A DNA stretch of 64,000 nucleotides from Solen grandis (GCA_021229015.1 CM037783.1:2758725-2822724), one strand, 5' to 3'. Counted from the stretch's first letter, positions 44,758-57,613 are shown. The notes: generated by a model from the letters alone, not told the origin. Numbers and translations are program-made.

Positions 44758-47344
44758 ATTTTATTTATTTATTTTATTTTTTATTTATTTTTATATGTAA
44801 TTCATTTTGGATTTCTGGACCCTTTTTGTATTACCATATCATATATATATATTTGTTGCTTGTGAACATCTTAAAAAAAACTCTCCGATACCACAAAAAC
44901 TGTAGACAAAGGAACGTTACCTATTTGTTTTAGATATCAATCTATCTAAGATTTTGTATATAATAAGCTTTGCCTATCAATTACTTTGCAAAAAAAATGG
45001 ACGATCGTGTCAATCTTCAGACCAGGGGATAATTTGTCTCGCTAAAAAGATAGAGATAAATCGTAATTTCATTGAAAGAAAATATGTCTCCCTGACAAAT
45101 GGCTTATCAGTGATCCTATCAAGAAATTATATGAGATTATAAAAGGAGATGAACGGAAATAATCAGTTCTTGTAAAGCCTTGATTAGATAGGTTGTCCTC
45201 TCCTTGTTTGATGCTTGTACTTTGAAGACAATATGGTCATGTGATAAAATATTACTTTATTCGAAACCTAGGGAGTATGTGTTTCTTTGCATTTTATATT
45301 GCATATATTAGAAAGATTTTTGGGCACTGTTTAGAGCTAAAGCACAGTGTACAAATGTAGACTTTACACCTACCGGAAGTATGCATCGAATAGGCATACA
45401 AAAACAATAAAACATTTAGACCAGGCATTTAAATAAAGCAATATTGCATGGAAACTGAATTCTAAGGTAAGCGCTGTTTACTTTTTACAAAGTGTGATAG
45501 TTACTTTTGACTGTGATTATTGCCGCTTTTTTACAATATATGCGTGCATTTTGGAATATACATAGAAAATAAGAAGCGTATAAATGAACAAAAGTCGACA
45601 TTCTTTAGTTTTGAAAGATTAAAAGATATAATTCATTTTTTTATTAGAATATATCGGTTGCTTAAACAAACATAAGTATCGAAATAAGTTCGTATTGAAG
45701 TGACGTCAAATATATTTTATAAAGACGCCTTAAGCATCAGAACTTCAAAATTTTAATTAATATTTTCTGAAAGATATCACTTCTCAACATCACTTTTCGA
45801 ACTACAAATTGGTTATTTCCCGTCCTAGATTTACATTAAATAGCCGATTTTGAAAAATGATTTTTTTATTCAATAAATATTTTGATTACCTTTAGAACAA
45901 ATGAAATACTTACATTTGGCGATTTATAGCATACAATTCTATAATTGTAACACGCGCGTACCTTCTCGGTGCCGTTTTCCGGTAACAGTACAATCTGAGT
46001 TCATACAACCATCTTTGGGAGGTGTTATTTATCCTACGTTTTCTAAATTATTCTGTTTCAAATTAAAATGGGGACAGTCAATACTAACACAAAGATAAGG
46101 AAGATAGAGCAAGCATACGCTCCATCAGAAATGATTGATCTTATTTTTTTTGGGGGGGGGGGGGGAATACCGGAAATAGGTGTAAAATTGCATCTGAATG
46201 TATGTTTTGCCTTATCTAAAACAAGCCAAATAACAGGGAAGTTTTATATCTGGTTGTTAGTTATCTACATAGTTTGCCATGCTCGCAAACAGAATACATA
46301 ATATTCACTTGCAGACATGTGGAAATTAAAAACAAATGCCTGTATTTCCATTTTTCTATAGTATTTAGCATATTAGCAACATATTTATCATATTTCCATT
46401 AGTTTGTTTCATGAGAAATAATTTCTGCAAAGAGCACACTCTTATACAACAAAGAAATATTTGAATATGTGGTGTTTGTATACGTATATACTGGTAAAAT
46501 AATAAATGCTTAAGGTTTCCCGTAAAATAAAATGTAGACGTATTCTGCAATGTATCAGTTAGTTAATTTGCGAAAGACTATAGTGCCTCAAATTATATAT
46601 TGTCTTGCATCAGTATATATATTTAATTTGCAAGTCCATGATTGCTTCAAATGATACACTGTCTTGCATTGATGCATGTTTAACTTCTTTTACAGTTACA
46701 TGGTCGCAAAAATTACTTTGAGATTCCTCCTCTCCTAGTGACTCATGGTACTAAATATTTTATCAAACGAGGTGTATACTAGCGTTATCTCTACGGGCAT
46801 GCCTTGCTTTTACTGGCAATCAGAACCATTCAAAACCCAGACATTATATTTTAACACCATCTTGTCGGCATATCTTTTAGAGTATGTTTAAACAGCTTAC
46901 ATTTATTTGTGCATTTAAGAAAATATTTACATCTGCTGTTTCTAACAGAACAGTATGATCGTCCATTCGGAACGATTTGTTCCCTTAAGAGCAATAATAT
47001 GGTTATTCATATACGACGATTCCAGCTTTGCTAAAGATTAAACTCACATTTAAATAATTTAGAAACATTTCAACTACATGTTATGTTATTCCAATACCCG
47101 ATGGCATATCTTAAAACATTTTATCATTGCGTATTACCTCTTCCTATCATTCCAGTGATGGTTTAGAAATAAAGCGCTTACATTTACCGTTTCTTTGAAG
47201 TCATTTACTTACTTTTAAAACATTGCGTACCAAAACCATATGATATCCAATACAGTGATACCATAAAAAGGTCTAGCAGTACTCATGTAACAGATTCACA
47301 AAATGACACCATGGGACTAGCTTTGGTGGCACATTGGCAGAATG

Positions 47345-47380
47345 TATTGTATTGTATTGTATTGTATTGTATTGTATTGT
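47345..47380. repeat. (TATTG)n pentanucleotide repeat
   Basis: About seven perfect units of TATTG. Confidence 0.95.
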
Positions 47381-48235
47381 AACCACTTCGAGTCGTTAGA
47401 CGATGGTACCACAAGCATTTTATGCTGACAAATACACAAATAATAAACAAGAAATCTGAAGACATAGTTTTGAAGGGCGGAGTTAAGTAGTAGATTTACG
47501 TGAAACATGACACTTGCATGTTTTCTGCAGTAGCGATATGGGAGGGTGTCCGATTTGTGTATCCAAGGTCCAAGTTCGAAAATAAAAAGGAAAATCTGCA
47601 AATAAATGCCAGGACAACAGCATATACGTTTTAAACACATTTTTATCGGGAAATGATAACACGAGTAATGTGTAATTTGAACATAATAACCAGGGCATAA
47701 TTATAGTTGTTCCATTTTTATTTCCATAACCGGAACACAATATTTGTTCTTCGTGACAAATAACTATAACGGTCGTCAGAAATATTTCAGTAATTATTAA
47801 TTTTGTCAATGTGTATGTAATTAAGCTGTGGAAAGTTCCTGTTTACTTAAAAATTTCAATCAATTGTTGGCTTTGAGCAACTCCCATGGTTTTTGTTTGC
47901 TTTTATTCGAGATATTGAATTATGATTGCTCATCCTGTCAGGCAAAGTAGCGTCGTGTCCAATAGTCGATTTAACTCGTGTCTCAAGAAATTCTTCAATT
48001 TTAGAATTTCCTCAACCCAATGTTTTGAAGTTATAGTTTTCTTTCACATTCAGCCTAGAGGCAAAATATTTTGAATTAATTTTAATTTGCCCAAGTTTTC
48101 ACATGACACGGCTCTCGTCATAAGAATTGACTGACTTTATTTTGAGCTCTTTTTCCTGAGAGGTGCGGGTATGTCGGTGTTTTTTCCCGGTTCGACCAAA
48201 GTTTCTCAAATGAATTCTACCGACAAAATACCCAA

Positions 48236-48236
<1 letters not shown>

Positions 48237-48272
<36 letters not shown>
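48237..48272. repeat. (CA)n microsatellite
   Basis: A run of about 18 CA units. Confidence 0.95.
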
Positions 48273-48274
<2 letters not shown>

Positions 48275-48389
48275 TCACTTACTTCCTTACCCATTTATAT
48301 CAAGTTCCCCACAACAATCATTTCATTATGTGTGCACATATATGGTATGATATGTACGAAGTTTATTTGTATAGCAATTTCTATGTACC

Positions 48390-48604
48390 TTAACCCTTTC
48401 CCTCATAGAGGACACCATGAAAAGACCTATGCGAACAGCATAAAACCAGATCGGGTTTTATGCTGTTCGCTGCTCCTCAGTGGTCTGGAAATGAGGATTT
48501 TGTAAATAAATTTGGTAAGGTTTAACTGTGGTTTTCTGCAGATCAGGCTTTATGTGATACATATTGAGGGCGTCAAAATGAGTATATATGAGGGAAAGGG
48601 TTAA
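48390..48604. mobile_element. piggyBac-type MITE, copy 5, lacking the central palindrome
   Basis: The element has intact TTAACCCTTTCCCTCATA ends and TTAA flanks, but the sequence jumps from AAAACCAGATC directly to GGGTTTTATGCTG. About 30 bases, the tip of the hairpin, are missing. This is the deletion expected when a palindrome is skipped during replication. Confidence 0.8.
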
Positions 48605-49281
48605 ATTTGTTTAAAATATATTTTGAATGTACACGTGGTGTAGGTACACAAGGATCGGTGGTTCTCAAACACTACTTAAAACAAATGACATATGTAGTTA
48701 ACGTGAGCATATTTTGTTAGGACCTTAAACAACTTTTGGAGATAAAAAAAAAGTTTATTTCATAAAACTAAGAAAATACTGATGTAAATAAGACGAGGTT
48801 ATAAATAAATAATTAGGAAAACATATTGCATGCAACGATCAATGATATGTCCCGTTAATAAGGAAACAGGCAAAATTGGATAAGTGACAATAATTACTGG
48901 TTCTTGTTTTTATTTCCTGTAATCAATCATCTTCAGTGATAGCTCAAGGTTTCTCTGAAATATACGGTTGCATAAAAAATTACAGAAAACTAGATCGCAA
49001 TTTATTGAAATCTTCTCGTTTAAGCAACGCTCCTCGGGTGATCAACTTAATTAGATATTTAACCCTTTCCAAGTCGATGTCTGACAAAGCGAGCTTTTTT
49101 GTATCAGTAAACAGTTGTTTCAATATGGTAGACTAATTATCGTCTTGTGGGATGATAACTTGCGACTGCAGACTGCCAGAACGTGCCTTCAAAATATCAT
49201 CATCAGCACCTCTGTGAATGTCGTTGTGAAGTATCACATTCGCTGTAGTGCACCTGTCCTTGTCTTCATAACCCGCATCTC
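48605..49281. other. Unique sequence, nothing recognised
   Basis: AT-rich, with small open frames at 48936-49309 that show no domain or splice context. Confidence 0.45.
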
Positions 49282-49399
49282 AGGATGCCTTCCAACTGGC
49301 TTTCATTAGGTCGGAGGTTCTATCTTGATAACCTCAATATGCTCGGAATCTTCCTCCCACTCCTTCTGTAATTATCTTGGTGTATTTTATGACTAAAAT
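49282..49399 (+). repeat. SINE family A body
   Basis: GGATGCCTTCCAACTGGCTT, AGGTCGGAGGTTCTA and ATGACTAAAATA mark the family-A core. It abuts the MITE that follows. Confidence 0.65.
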
Positions 49400-49658
49400 A
49401 AAGTAAAACCTCGCTTTAAGACCCCCTCGGATTCATGACCACTCATTTTCAACCAATACTTTGAAGTCCTGTTCTGACTTTATTGGTCAAATTCACTATA
49501 AAGACCCCCACCCTCTATAAAGACCACTTATTTTTGAAACCAAATAGTTTGAAGTCCTGTTCTGACTATGTTGGTTAAATTTACTTTTAAGAGCATCTCC
49601 CTTATATGACCACGTTTTGTTGGAAGCTAGGGTGATTTTAACAGCGAGCTTTTACTGT
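49400..49658. mobile_element. MITE with AGTAAAACCTCGCT ends
   Basis: AAAGTAAAACCTCGCTTTAA at the left matches the inverted right end AGCGAGCTTTTACTGT. Inside, GAAGTCCTGTTCTGACT occurs twice (about 49464 and 49551), each followed by ATAAAGACCCC- or TTTAAGAGC-type sequence, so the interior is itself duplicated. No reading frame is present. Confidence 0.65.
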
Positions 49659-51904
49659 CTTATCGCAGCGACGGTAGATTCTAAACAAAATATAATTAAT
49701 TTTTGACTCATAAATATTTATGTACATGCTTTAATGAATATTCATTTACGTAGTTTTAAATGTTAAATGAAATAATGAATAAGCATGACATCCTCTTTTC
49801 TTACATGTTTGATCCTACCAAAAGTTTTTTCAGTGCATTTCTCAAACTCTACAAACGTAAAATACATGTAGCACATTTACATGTATATAGCGAGACCGGC
49901 TCTAATCACACCCAGGATAATCCTGGTCTGTATTTATATCAATGGTAATGAATCGCCTGAATTAGAGATAAGCGGGGAAGTTACAATTGTACTTTCTTGT
50001 AAGATGAGAGGATACTATATGTAATAATGATTTTAATTATCACTTTATGTCATCGTATTTTGTATTGTATGTAAGAAGGCAGTGTGTTACATTTTTACAG
50101 GTACACATTTCTTTTCGTATGTTACACACAAACATTATATATAAAATACATTACACTATTCGGTATATTTACATAAGCAGCAACTATGACGAAACTTTCT
50201 TTAACCAGACAGGTGTAAAAAATACAATTTCGAATGCAAATCTTTAATTAAAATGTAGCAATAATGAATACAAAGCTGTAATAATACATACAAAATTGCA
50301 AAAATACATACAATGTTGCAACGATAAATGATATCATAAAGTTGTTATCAGAATCATACTATTGCGACAGAATGTTGCATAATCCATCAAATGTAGGGCA
50401 TACTTTCGTTGTAACTTTATCTGTCTAATCTACTATTGACCAAAATGGTCTGCCATAAAACAGAGCATCGCAGAGGATTAGTTGGCAGGGTTTACATTTT
50501 GTGTCAGTAGTTTTTATGGAGAATTTTCAGCAATTTGGAAAAGTGTTTTGACATTTTATGCGTATAAATGCACACTGCACATACAGCTGTTGAATGCCAC
50601 AATTATCTGTTTTTATGCTTCTTATTTGTGCCTTGCTGTAACCTTATTGTATTGACATTTACGATTATATCATATATATTTAAAATTCATGCGAAACCCG
50701 TTATGAAATGTGTACTCACTTAGTTTGAGTAAATGTGCATATTCACGTTTTCGTTAGTCTAAATATACATGTATTATTATATTATATATTTTTATATAAC
50801 ATTATTTTATTATATTACATTATATTGAGAACAGTATGACAAACATCACATGTAATGTCTTTTATTTCGAAAAGATTCAATAAATATATATTTTAGGGGA
50901 TTCTATACAATTCAAACGTTTTTTTCTGACAGAAATACATTTAAATCAACGAAAACTTGAATACACGCTTTCTTTTGCAGTTGAGTATACTTCATAAAAT
51001 TGTTCAAAACAATAATGGCAGATAATCGTTTAGTTGTTTTAGTCAAATATCTGAAACTGAAATAGCGTTTTCCTCGCGAGAAAAAAAGAAAACAAACAAA
51101 AAAACACAGGTGAACGGGATTTGAACGAGAATTTGCTGAGACGCTTAACATCTTGCAGACGCTTGACAGACGATCTGCGATCTGTTGATAGGCATTCACA
51201 TTTGATTAATCGACAATGAATTGAAGAGAAAACTCAGTTTATCTATGATTGATATGAGCTAGTTTACACATCTTACGTTATCTCGAGCTTCTCTTGATTT
51301 GCTCTTTACCTATATCAGAGTTGCGGATCTCTGTTCGGTTATTCTGTCATTGTTATATCCTGCGGTTTCTCAGATGTACTTCTTGTAAATAATGACTGAC
51401 GTTTTAAGAACTGTAAACGTCAAATATTTAGAAAGATGTTAAGTAACATTTTAGTGTTTGGCAAACATTCAAACAATGCGTAACTTCCTTGACAGATAAA
51501 CAGGAATACGACGCTAGGCAGTTTAATATGTTTATACGAATTCCCTTTTTGTTGGCATCCAATACCCAGTATTTCAATCATCCGTACTTCGATACACTTG
51601 AGGCTTGTTTATGTGTCCTGGCACACTGACAATCGGATGTATGTTACACTGTTAAAACTTTGATGGGTAGCAATAGCTATCTGTATTTTCAATTTTATTT
51701 GCATTGCCGATTTTGTTCACATTCAAATCTATTCTAATATATGATGCACCAATGTTATATGTTTTAGTATTTAATTGCATATGGCGTTTGTATAAACACC
51801 TATGAAAACAATGGCTTCAGTAACATCAGATGCAATATATATATATAATTTATGTGTTGGTAAAATATTTAAATAAAAAGCTACTGAAAAATTCATACAT
51901 ACGT
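49659..51904. other. AT-rich sequence without recognised genes
   Basis: Short imperfect TACATACAAAAT-type repeats occur at 50270-50320. A tRNA-like B box on the minus strand near 51113-51135 does not fold correctly. Confidence 0.5.
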
Positions 51905-52213
51905 CTCACCGTCCCCTAGTGACTGAGTAGTTAGAGCGTCCGCCCCAGAAGCAGGAGGTCGTGCGTTCGATGCCCGGCCGCGACATACCAAAGTTATAAA
52001 TAATGGTACTGGTGTAGCTTCCATTATTTGTGCTCAGCATATAGGGTTAGTTCAAGGACTGGTTGGCCCAGTGTCAGGATAATGTGACTGGGTGTGGTAT
52101 CATGTCACATGTCAGCTGTTTTATACTGCAGTGTGGCAGCACTATATCTGTCTCAAGTAGACATAGTCTCCAAGTGATTGAAATGCTGTCGGTAGGACGT
52201 GAACAAAACAAAC
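51905..52213 (+). repeat. Near-complete tRNA-derived SINE (family B)
   Basis: The head reads GTGACTGAGTAGTTAGAGCG (box A region) and GTGCGTTCGATGCCC (B box). The body has GGACTGGTTGGCCCAGTGTC, AGGATAATGTGACTGGGTGT and TGCAGTGTGGCAGCACT, and ends GACGTGAACAAAACAAACAA. This copy defines the family seen in pieces at 1965, 11925, 16822, 28185, 40340 and 63950. Confidence 0.8.
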
Positions 52214-52332
52214 AAACTCAAAAGATTGCTTCGAAATGTATGGAAAAGTTTACCGCCAGTTATGGCCGTTTCATTTTCGAGACAATTTTTGCGCAAACGT
52301 TTCCACAATGACACGTGATAGGCTTTGAGTAG

Positions 52333-52333
<1 letters not shown>

Positions 52334-52387
<54 letters not shown>
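52334..52387. repeat. (TA)n microsatellite
   Basis: About 27 TA units; open frames with repeated I and Y across it are artefacts. Confidence 0.95.
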
Positions 52388-52390
<3 letters not shown>

Positions 52391-54080
52391 TTCTCTAACA
52401 TATCTAGCAGCATAAGTATGTCCTTTCCCTTTCACAGAATGAATAAATAATAGATAGCGGGGTGACACTCTCATACTCAGCTGCGATAGTTTTGTAAATG
52501 CATTTGAATTTAAACTTGTTTACAAGTTTTAAATTCAATGGACCATCTGCATAAAGATAAGGACAAAGTTGATAGACTTTGTTGAAGCGTTTGAACATCT
52601 ATAAGAATATAAATATGAAAACCAGTATTCTACACTAAATATCGCAAAATATAATTAGCCTGTGCAACGTTATTAAGTACCCCGTAATGGAAGTTACCTC
52701 TGATATATTTTATATACCTAGATGGTGGGACAATGTCTTAAGGCCGCTCACCCATAACACATTACATAACATACTTTTATTGGCTCAAACATTTTTACTA
52801 TTTTTCTTGCCATTTTCGAGGCAAACCAAATGAAAACATTTACAGAGAAGCAATATAACACTGCAACACAAAATGTTGAGAAAAAGGGGATTACGCACTC
52901 CTTGAAAATGTTTACGAAAATATAACTCATCTGTCTGTCAACACTAAAAAGCAAATATATTAAATATCGTTTCATGAATGTATCTGATTATGGTTTTATG
53001 TTGTTTTTTTTGTTGTTTTTGGGGGGGGGGGGGGGTTGTTTTGTTGTTTTTTTTATATAGACTGTCTAGAAAAAAAAAAGGCATTTACATGTATATATTT
53101 AATATAAGGTGAAAAATGAGGTCATTCCTTTAACTTATTTGCAAAATTAATATATTTGAACAAATTAAAAGCGTTAACTGACTGACAAATGACTGAAATA
53201 ATGCGGTGACAAGTTAAACTCAACAAACAGACAACTTCATGTTTTAAAGTATTCAAATCTATATGCAAGATGGTATACCGCTCCTATGGGGAATGCGTCG
53301 AGTATTAATGGAAAAGAATTAACATCATATACGATAATGTCATAAAAAAAAACAAAAAAAACAAAAAAAACAGCAAGGATACTCAACCCAGATTTAATTT
53401 AGATATGTCTTTCATAAATGAACTTTGATGAAATATGTTTAAAGATTGGGTCTCCATTTCAGCCTGGAAAAAGATCCAAAATCCAATTAATTGATTCAAT
53501 AGCATTAAATCATTCATGGGTAATTTCGAAACAATACTGTCCAATGCCGCGCTGTAAGATGAAATTTCAAGCGATTGGTTGTGAATTGTGGGGTCGAATG
53601 TGACAGACGTTTTACTCAATTTCACAAGATTGATATTTCAATATCAAGTGAAGCAGACCTCGGAAAGATGGATAGATTTTTGAGACCTCTTGTTAAACAT
53701 GTTGCTCGTTTTCAAGCATAATGCGTTGGTTAGCTCAAATGTTTGACGCCCTTTACTTCGTGAACTTTGTCATACATTACACGTGTTATTTTACACTATT
53801 GTTTTCTGCCGGTTTCTTTATGAAGCTAACAGAAGCATTTCTTGTATGTTTGACAGGAAATCCGTATAGCAAAAATTGTCTTTAATAGGTTATATTTGAC
53901 TAGAAAAGCCTTTCAATGACTGATGCCATATGTTCTAGACTCAATGTATTTTTCCGTTAACATTCGTTGAAACATAGATTTTTGTATAATTAGTAATTAT
54001 AACGCTATAAACCTCAATTATTTGACCGGGTTGGTTATAATTAGGGTAAGTGAGTGTAAAATTGCTCAGCAAATATTGGA
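52388..54080. other. Sequence without recognised genes
   Basis: It includes a run of 15 G at 53021-53035 and an A-rich patch with CAAAAAAAA units at 53343-53372. An overlapping pair of frames at 53383-53625 shows no domain. Confidence 0.45.
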
Positions 54081-54285
54081 ACTGAACACAGCGAGTCCGC
54101 CCTGGCGAACGTTACGCAGTCGACATAATAAGATGGCTATAACATTGGTAATTGAGTGTCCAAAGAGCAGCCGATGACGAGGGAAAGTTCGTGCATGCTA
54201 GATTGGGTTTACTAATGCGACGTTAAATCATTTCGAAGTTTTCTTGGAATCACGACATTTGATTTTTTTCCCGTCTGTCTTCAGG
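54080..54285 (+). promoter_or_regulatory. Probable promoter / 5' leader region of unidentified gene
   Basis: This stretch is richer in GC and CpG than its surroundings (GAGTCCGCCCTGGCGAACGT near 54090-54109). It contains AAGATGGCTAT at about 54132, close to the AAGATGGC core bound by YY1-type factors in many animal promoters. No TATA box is visible. Either an upstream non-coding exon is spliced to 54286 or this is a continuous leader. Confidence 0.4.
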
Positions 54286-54438
54286 TGGATTTTGAAGTGT
54301 TGGATTACCAAGTGTTCTTCCTAGATTTGTGTCGTCGGTGGAACGATGAATGCCTCAACTTCAGTGTCCGTGAAGCATTCTCCAAAGAGGATAAAACTTA
54401 AAAACAAAGGAGGACAGGCCCAGTCTCCTGACTTAGAG
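54286..54438 (+). CDS. 5' coding exon of an unidentified gene (start at 54346)
   Basis: A strong acceptor (TTTTTTTCCCGTCTGTCTTCAG-like tract ending at 54285) and a perfect donor GAG|GTAAGT bound this exon. The first ATG, at 54346, opens 31 codons, MNASTSVSVKHSPKRIKLKN, then KGGQAQSPDLE, ending in phase 0. The start is basic, with SPKRIKLKNK resembling a nuclear localisation signal; it is not a signal peptide. I do not recognise the protein. Later exons would be downstream on the plus strand, possibly beyond the window; one candidate is 59482-59570. Confidence rests on the splice signals, GC content and CpG-richer upstream region. Confidence 0.5.
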
Positions 54439-55926
54439 GTAAGTGAAAGAGAAATGCGGATCGGTATTCAGATCATATTGTCCTAAAGTATAGTGTTTTT
54501 TGTTGTTTTTTTTTAGATACCACAGTGTTCTTAGAATATCTGATACCATTACAAGAGGCTGTTAAAATCCTATTTATGAACCAATTTTTATTTTTATATC
54601 TCGATTAAATTTTTATTTACCAGAAAGTGTGTCTGGGAAAATGTTGACGTCATAGCGTTATAATGACGTAATAAAAATCCGAGTGTGTGCTCTCGATCGG
54701 AATCCTACTTATTTCTTTTCCAAATCATTATTCTAATGGGAATGTTTATGTTAATTCTGTATATAAATATTTAAAAAAATTATATTGTGCTATAGCAATG
54801 AAAAATGAAACCGAATTCGAGGTTAAAGAAAAACCTTTAAAGATGTGTGTATCATAAATTAATTTTCCCGTTTCAATTCACAAAGCACACCATGGAGTTA
54901 TAAACATGTTTGTATATTTGATAATACATTTTAAGTAGTTTTGCCACCAAATAGCGAGCAAGCACTGTAGTAAATCATATCATTTATATATACCCAGAAA
55001 TAAGCTGTCCCAAATGATTAATTGAGAGTCCTTACCGTATGGTGACATTTTATCTGCGTTGTATGTGTTTGTTTAAAAGCATTCAGCTTCACGATACGAA
55101 ATGAAGAATTACTCCTTACTTATAAAAGCTTGACTGCTTGAAGCTCTCAACCTAATCAAATAAAACGTCAGTACCAATTTTATATCTATACAGAATCCAG
55201 TAACAGAATAGCAAGCACCTCTTTGCAGCAGAGCAGGTTGAATAATCGGTTGGCGCCCGAATATCGATATTGCTATTATAAAATGTTGTTTTATCGTGAT
55301 GAAACATGGAAAACAAAGCTACTGTGAGATGAAAGATTAGATTAACAGTACAATGCAGTATACAGAGAACAATATACAAATTTTATTAATAACAATATGC
55401 AATAATGATAATACACCATTTTGTGCATATAATTTCCAAAAAAGTTCATCGTAAATAGGATACGGCTTGATTGCATACTATTAACTATTTACGACTGAAC
55501 GCATGCAATCAATATTGTGGTATATCACATAGCATACATATCGTATAGAATACATTCCAGCATTATCCCTTATAATAGTATGGACACTTGTGACTGCCTT
55601 TGCTAATAGTGCAGACCGAGATAAGTCTGCACGTCCTTGCAGTCTGTTCATTATCTGTACTATTTCGCTTTTCAGTTAATAAATTTTCAACAAAAAAAAA
55701 ATGAATAAAAAATAATAAACAAGTATTGGCACTGTTCAAAATGAATAAAGGACAAGTCCAATTAAGAAACAAGGTAAAGTCTAAAAGGGACTTGTTTCTG
55801 GTTACAGACTGAAAAAAATATGGGTCAGTAGGTCGGCCTTTTTTTAAGACTTAATTTTGAAATGTAACCAGCTAATTTCCAAATTTAATGATAAAAGTGT
55901 CTTGTGCGGTAAGATTTATTTTGTTT
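54439..55926. other. Putative first intron of the unidentified gene
   Basis: AT-rich sequence with no further exon that I can support. Confidence 0.4.
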
Positions 55927-56167
55927 TTAACCCTTTCCCTCGTAGAGGACACCATGAAAAGACCTATGCGAACAGCATAAAACCAGATCAGCCTGCGAGT
56001 AACTCGCAGGCTGATCAGGTTTTATGCTGTTCGCTGCTCCTCAGTGGTCTGGAAATGAGGATTTTGTAATTAATTTGGTAAGGTTTAACTGTGGTTTTCT
56101 GCAGATCAGGCTTTATATGGTACCTATTGAGTGCGTCAAAATGAGTCTATATGAGGGAAAGGGTTAA
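55927..56167. mobile_element. piggyBac-type MITE, copy 6
   Basis: TTAACCCTTTCCCTCGTAGA at the left and GAGGGAAAGGGTTAA at the right. The central palindrome is perfect (CAGCCTGCGAGTAACTCGCA followed by GGCTGATCAGG), suggesting a fairly recent copy. Confidence 0.85.
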
Positions 56168-56827
56168 TCCCTTATTGTGCTCGTATTTCAGTTATAGTCG
56201 GTTGTAGTGCAAGTAAGGCGCTGCAGATGGTAACTACGGCACCTTTATCAACATTGTTTAACACAATCAGGAAAAAACATGAACATTTTTGTTACTGATT
56301 TTAATTAATATGCATATGTTTAACATGTCCATATGGTTTAAAAAGAAATCGACGAAACTAATCCTTAATTTAAAAATGGCCGCCTCCATCTTGATTGTTA
56401 TATACTAGTTTGAAAATGAAGACAAGGAGACAAGAATCAAATATGACGACAAAATTCTTATAATGCTCTTGATTATAAGATGTTTTACAACATGTTAAGT
56501 TGGGTACAGCTTATTCACATGACATTTACATTGAAATTCCATTTGCAATCTTCAACATTGAGTAGTAATTCGGACGTCATTTTGTTAGGCTCATACAAAA
56601 TGGGTCCAGGTGGGTGGGTGGGGGCGGCGGGGGGGGGTGGAGGTAATATCATGGGTCGGTCGGGTAACCAGAACAAAACTTTTTTTACGCCTAATGGTTA
56701 GATAACATATTTTGCGATTTTTTTCACAAGTTACATCTAAATCGCAACCGACCGGTCCCCTGTATCCACCCACCCGCTGTGTTGACATAGTTATGAAAAA
56801 TATACAAGTTGGCACAAATGACACAAA
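56168..56827. other. Unique sequence with a G-rich patch
   Basis: At 56602-56643 the plus strand has GGGTCCAGGTGGGTGGGTGG followed by longer G runs, enough for a G-quadruplex. A partly complementary CCACCCACCCG occurs at 56767-56777. Confidence 0.6.
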
Positions 56828-56990
56828 ATCGTGTTCCAGGGGTAACTTTCCTGGCTGCAAATCCGAAGGTTGTGGGTTCTAACCCTGTTTAAGGCCAATG
56901 GTGTTTCATTACCTTCCCAGGCGCAAAGTACTGGTCCAACCCAGGAACCGACGAGAGGAATTAGTTGTCAAAACGTGTGTCCTTATCGAC
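56828..56990 (+). repeat. tRNA-derived SINE (family C)
   Basis: TAACTTTCCTGGCTGCAAAT and GTTGTGGGTTCTAACCC (B box) form a tRNA-like 3' half, followed by a body with CAGGCGCAAAGTACTGGTCC and CCAGGAACC. A body fragment of the same family lies at 10944-11000. Confidence 0.55.
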
Positions 56991-57613
56991 GAAAAATAAA
57001 TAAGTTTAATCTTCAAACCTGACATAGCCTCATTTCGAAACACCCTAAGTCAACTCATTTAGCATTTTCAGGAAACGATTGCCATTTATGTTAGACCTCC
57101 TATTTAGACAGTGTTCCTACTTTGATCTCTATTAGTACATCGATTAATCACGCCTTCAACTGTGCAAACGCTACTGTAACAGTTCTTTGCTAACTCTAGG
57201 ACAACATGTTTTTGCTACTAATTATTTTGCACTATAACCTTTTTCCAAGTAATTCTAGATCTCTCGGATGATTAATGTGACGGCTGCTGTTAATTTTGGT
57301 AACAATCAATTAATATACACTAATAGTATTACGATAATCGAAGATCATCACCAGTTTACGTTGTTGTGTTCCAACAGAGAGAGAGAGAGAGAGAGAGAGA
57401 GTTTAAGTCAACGATATCTGTAATTCAAAATGTATTAATATTCAAAACATATTGCATGTATTTCATTGGAAATATTTTTTAACTGTCTGACCTCAATTTT
57501 GACCTACTTAGAAATGATAACTTCAGACAGTATTAAATTAACATATTAACGATTTTCTACGGTAGATATTTCTTACATTACAGGAAAAAAGGTTACGCGC
57601 CGAGCTGAAACAT
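56991..57613. other. Unique sequence with (GA)n run
   Basis: No gene is seen. A (GA)n tract lies at 57375-57401. Confidence 0.5.

Larger units (their letters stand above)
44758..48389. other. AT-rich sequence without recognised genes
   Basis: This contains a run of 14 G at 46152-46165, the pentanucleotide repeat at 47345-47380 and a (CA)n run at 48237-48272. Open frames on the minus strand at 47283-47809 overlap the pentanucleotide repeat and show no domain. Confidence 0.5.

Noticed and set aside
44583..44933. 116-codon frame rich in K, R, F and I
   Set aside because: It crosses a MITE-like inverted repeat and AT-rich sequence; the composition explains the frame.
47283..47809. Three overlapping minus-strand frames of 60-108 codons
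   Set aside because: Two run through the TATTG repeat, none shows a domain, and they lack a shared start or splice context.
51105..51185. Possible tRNA on the minus strand (GTTCAAATCCC box)
   Set aside because: The T stem does not pair and no acceptor stem closes.
51905..51980. tRNA gene on the plus strand
   Set aside because: It is the tRNA-like head of SINE family B, followed directly by the SINE body.
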